Made by a program: the position numbers and the translations under genes. A stretch of 15,333 nt of DNA from an uncultured Hungatella sp. (GTDB lineage Bacteria > Bacillota > Clostridia > Lachnospirales > Lachnospiraceae). The DNA is taken from the NCBI GenBank assembly GCA_910577935.1, contig CAJTOT010000056.1, positions 1-15,333 on the forward strand. The letters are read 5' to 3'. Shown piece after piece: positions 14,426 through 15,333 of the stretch. The notes beneath the pieces were generated by a model. That model saw nothing but the letters and a program-made list of their open reading frames with translations. It was not told the origin of the DNA and did not search any database. Numbering within the stretch: the first letter of the stretch is position 1; every line of letters begins with the position of its first letter.

Positions 14426-14444
14426 TACGCCTTATTGGCATAAG
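14426..14444. repeat. Right copy of TACGCCTTA-N5-ATAAG
   Basis: TACGCCTTA (14426-14434), five bases and ATAAG (14440-14444), the same order and spacing as the copy at 14006-14024. It lies 33 bases after the orphan gene's stop codon. Confidence 0.55.
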
Positions 14445-14562
14445 CTGCAATCGCATAACCGGGGAGATAGCAAAGCCAGTCGATCCAGTCAACGGTCAAG
14501 ATGAACGGCGCTTACAGCGCCGCCGTTGACAGCCTCGCCCATTTTTGCTGATGGGTAATCAA

Positions 14563-14593
14563 GGCGGGAAAGCCCTAAAATGGCTTTCCCGCC
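14563..14593 (+). terminator. Perfect 12-base hairpin, possible terminator
   Basis: GGCGGGAAAGCC (14563-14574) pairs perfectly with GGCTTTCCCGCC (14582-14593) across 7 bases, followed by a weak T-rich stretch (CATTTCCATTTTG). It could end the XRE/orphan transcript. A tighter GGCGCT/AGCGCC hairpin lies just upstream (about 14507-14521). Confidence 0.45.
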
Positions 14594-14637
14594 CATTTCC
14601 ATTTTGAAAGGACGAACAGCCCCAAAATAATCTTGAC

Positions 14638-14668
14638 GGCGGACAAGCACAGTATGGGATTGTCCGCC
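14638..14668. other. Perfect 9-base inverted repeat
   Basis: GGCGGACAA (14638-14646) pairs with TTGTCCGCC (14660-14668) across 13 bases. It is one of several stems in the gene-free right end of the element. Confidence 0.5.
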
Positions 14669-14783
14669 TTGTCTACCCATTCAGCGGGACGGGCGGCGGC
14701 GGTCAAGGCCGGGCGCAAGCCCGTTTATTTCAGTCTTGACGGCTGCCGCCTGTTCTGCTATTTTTGCCGAGTGTCTATTCACA

Positions 14784-14808
14784 ACATCGGGCCAAGTTGG
14801 CCCGATGT
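14784..14808. promoter_or_regulatory. 25-base palindrome sharing its core with the one at 12374-12396
   Basis: ACATCGGGCCAA and TTGGCCCGATGT form perfect 12-base arms around one G (14796). The central 15 bases, GGGCCAAGTTGGCCC, are identical to those of the palindrome upstream of the VLP gene, while the outer bases differ but stay symmetric. It lies about 110 bases from oriT. Confidence 0.6.
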
Positions 14809-14920
14809 CCAAACGGAGGACGAGGGACGGGGGCTTCATATACGCCCTGTTTTCCTGCCGCTTTAAAAGCCCTTGCCCTCCCCGGCTGCAACGGCTTTTT
14901 TACGGCAACGCCGACAGAGC

Positions 14921-14957
14921 GTATAACACACTACACTTTGCTACGCAAAGTCGTGTG
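14921..14957 (-). other. oriT: Origin of transfer (oriT) of MOBV/pMV158 type
   Basis: Read on the minus strand, ACTTTGC and GCAAAGT form a perfect 7-base inverted repeat (14951-14935) with a 3-base loop. It is followed by GTAGTGTGTTATAC (14934-14921), containing the pMV158-family nick sequence TAGTGTG/TTA. CACAC precedes the inverted repeat, as in pMV158. The nick would fall between 14927 and 14926 on the minus strand. Transfer would then begin with the orphan, XRE and lnu-type genes and end with the right tip of the element. This matches the family of the relaxase at 10817-11758. Confidence 0.82.
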
Positions 14958-14982
14958 CCAAAAGGGGTTACGCCCCCTTTGG
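14958..14982. other. Stem-loop next to oriT
   Basis: CCAAAAGGGG (14958-14967) pairs with CCCCCTTTGG (14973-14982), one mismatch, loop of five bases, directly beside the oriT repeat. It may help extrusion or recognition of oriT. Confidence 0.45.
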
Positions 14983-14997
14983 ATTCCCCCACAACAG

Positions 14998-15035
14998 AAC
15001 GGCGCTATGCTCCTTGCCGGGAGCATAGCGCCGTT
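14998..15035. terminator. Strong hairpin near the right end of the element
   Basis: Sixteen-base perfect arms (14998-15013 and 15020-15035; AACGGCGCTATGCTCC with its complement) around TTGCCG, with further partial pairing of ACAAC and GTTGT outside. On the plus strand it continues as TGTTGTCAGC, only a weak T-tract. It may insulate the element from host transcription, or be a structural end signal. Confidence 0.5.
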
Positions 15036-15064
15036 TGTTGTCAGCAGCCCGTTTCACGGTCTGC

Positions 15065-15084
15065 GTGTAGTTCCTTGTAAACTG
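15065..15084 (-). repeat. Right terminal inverted repeat of the element
   Basis: GTGTAGTTCCTTGTAAACTG is the inverse of the left repeat with one mismatch. Beyond it come 8 bases and then the stop codon of the host metal-binding protein gene. Confidence 0.8.
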
Positions 15085-15092
15085 ACCTAAGC

Positions 15093-15311
15093 CTATATCA
15101 AAACCTCACAGTCTGCATCCACTTTCTTGCACACTGCAGCCGCTTCTCTGACAATCTCGTCAAACCGGCTGTCATCAGCCTCGATCACCAGCCTCTGAGT
15201 CATAAAGCTGACTGTAGCCTCCTTCACCCCGTCGATCTTGTTGATAGCTGCCTCCATCTTGGCCGCGCAGTTGGCGCAGTCTAAGTTCTCCATCTTGAAT
15301 TTCTTCTTCAT
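15093..15311 (-). CDS. Heavy-metal-associated (HMA) domain protein
   Basis: This 72-residue protein is a single HMA domain, the ferredoxin-like fold that binds copper, zinc or cadmium and passes it to a P-type ATPase. The metal site is CANC in MENLDCANCAAKME (about residues 6-19), followed by the usual GVKEATVSFMTQRLVIEAD. Two more cysteines near the C-terminus (VCKKVDADCEVLI) recall the small proteins encoded beside zinc/cadmium P-type ATPases in Firmicutes. ATG at 15311 has AGGAGG 8 bases upstream. A partner ATPase gene would lie outside the window. The stop codon is only 8 bases from the element's terminal repeat, and the C-terminus looks complete. Confidence 0.9.
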   Translation of the reverse strand: MKKKFKMENLDCANCAAKMEAAINKIDGVKEATVSFMTQRLVIEADDSRFDEIVREAAAVCKKVDADCEVLI

Positions 15312-15333
15312 AAATATATCCTCCTGCAATGTT

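Larger units (their letters stand above)
8963..15084. mobile_element. Integrative mobilizable element of about 6.1 kb with serine recombinase, MOBV relaxase and lnu-type gene
   Basis: The boundaries are set by 20-base terminal inverted repeats with host genes on both sides. Contents from left: large serine recombinase, small protein, MOBV relaxase, cysteine-rich VLP protein (all minus), then a lincosamide nucleotidyltransferase, an XRE regulator and an orphan protein (all plus), then a structured right end with oriT. No replication protein, coupling ATPase or secretion gene is present, so transfer should need a helper conjugative element. The general plan matches TnpX/TndX-type mobilizable transposons of clostridia. 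Exact crossover bases are uncertain by about 10 bases, because serine recombinases leave no long target duplication. Confidence 0.85.

Noticed and set aside
14501..14551. 16-residue frame MNGAYSAAVDSLAHFC
   Set aside because: No ribosome binding site, and most of it is a hairpin (GGCGCT/AGCGCC). A leader peptide is possible but not supported.
14633..14866. 77-residue open frame in the right end of the element
   Set aside because: It needs a TTG start with no ribosome binding site, contains the 25-base palindrome and one arm of another inverted repeat, and has no recognised family. It is more likely non-coding DNA, though protein-level conservation in relatives would change this.

Overview
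The window looks like a chromosomal stretch of a gut-type, moderately high-GC clostridium (Lachnospiraceae/Clostridia-like). The grounds are strong AGGAGG-type ribosome binding sites, Firmicutes-style promoters and terminators, the gene families present, and a mobile element of a kind common in gut Firmicutes. The species cannot be named from the sequence alone.

Bases 1-8960 (host chromosome). A truncated D-2-hydroxyacid dehydrogenase gene (minus) diverges from an IclR-family regulator (plus) across an AT-rich control region with repeated GCAAT motifs. Next, on the minus strand, come a DsbA/FrnE-like thiol oxidoreductase and an ABC-F ATPase that overlap by 11 bases, with a good promoter and a terminator. 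A minus-strand MATE efflux gene follows. It is broken by an internal deletion of about 65 codons plus a frameshift, although its promoter and leader hairpin look intact. Divergent from it is a threonine aldolase (plus), which ends at a bidirectional terminator shared with a minus-strand purine salvage pair: purine nucleoside phosphorylase then uridine kinase.

Bases about 8963-15084 (inserted element, about 6.1 kb). It is bounded by 20-base terminal inverted repeats (19/20 identical). It carries a large serine recombinase, a small protein, a MOBV-type relaxase, a cysteine-rich VLP protein, an AT-rich lincosamide nucleotidyltransferase gene of the lnu(C)/lnu(P) type, an XRE-family regulator and an AT-rich orphan gene. 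A structured, apparently non-coding right end of about 0.7 kb follows. That end contains a near-textbook MOBV (pMV158-type) oriT. No replication or type IV secretion gene is visible, so this reads as an integrative mobilizable element: the recombinase excises and integrates it, the relaxase nicks oriT, and a helper element would supply the transfer channel.

Bases 15085-15333 (host chromosome again). A small heavy-metal-associated (CxxC) protein gene on the minus strand ends 8 bases from the element. Before insertion it probably read into the terminator now found at 8853-8894, so the element appears to sit between a gene and its own terminator.

Most notable points: the oriT lies at the opposite end of the linear element from its relaxase; two long palindromes share a 15-base core, one beside the mobilization genes and one near oriT; an orphan gene is flanked by a repeated motif as if it were a small cassette; and a MATE gene was recently broken while its control region stayed intact.
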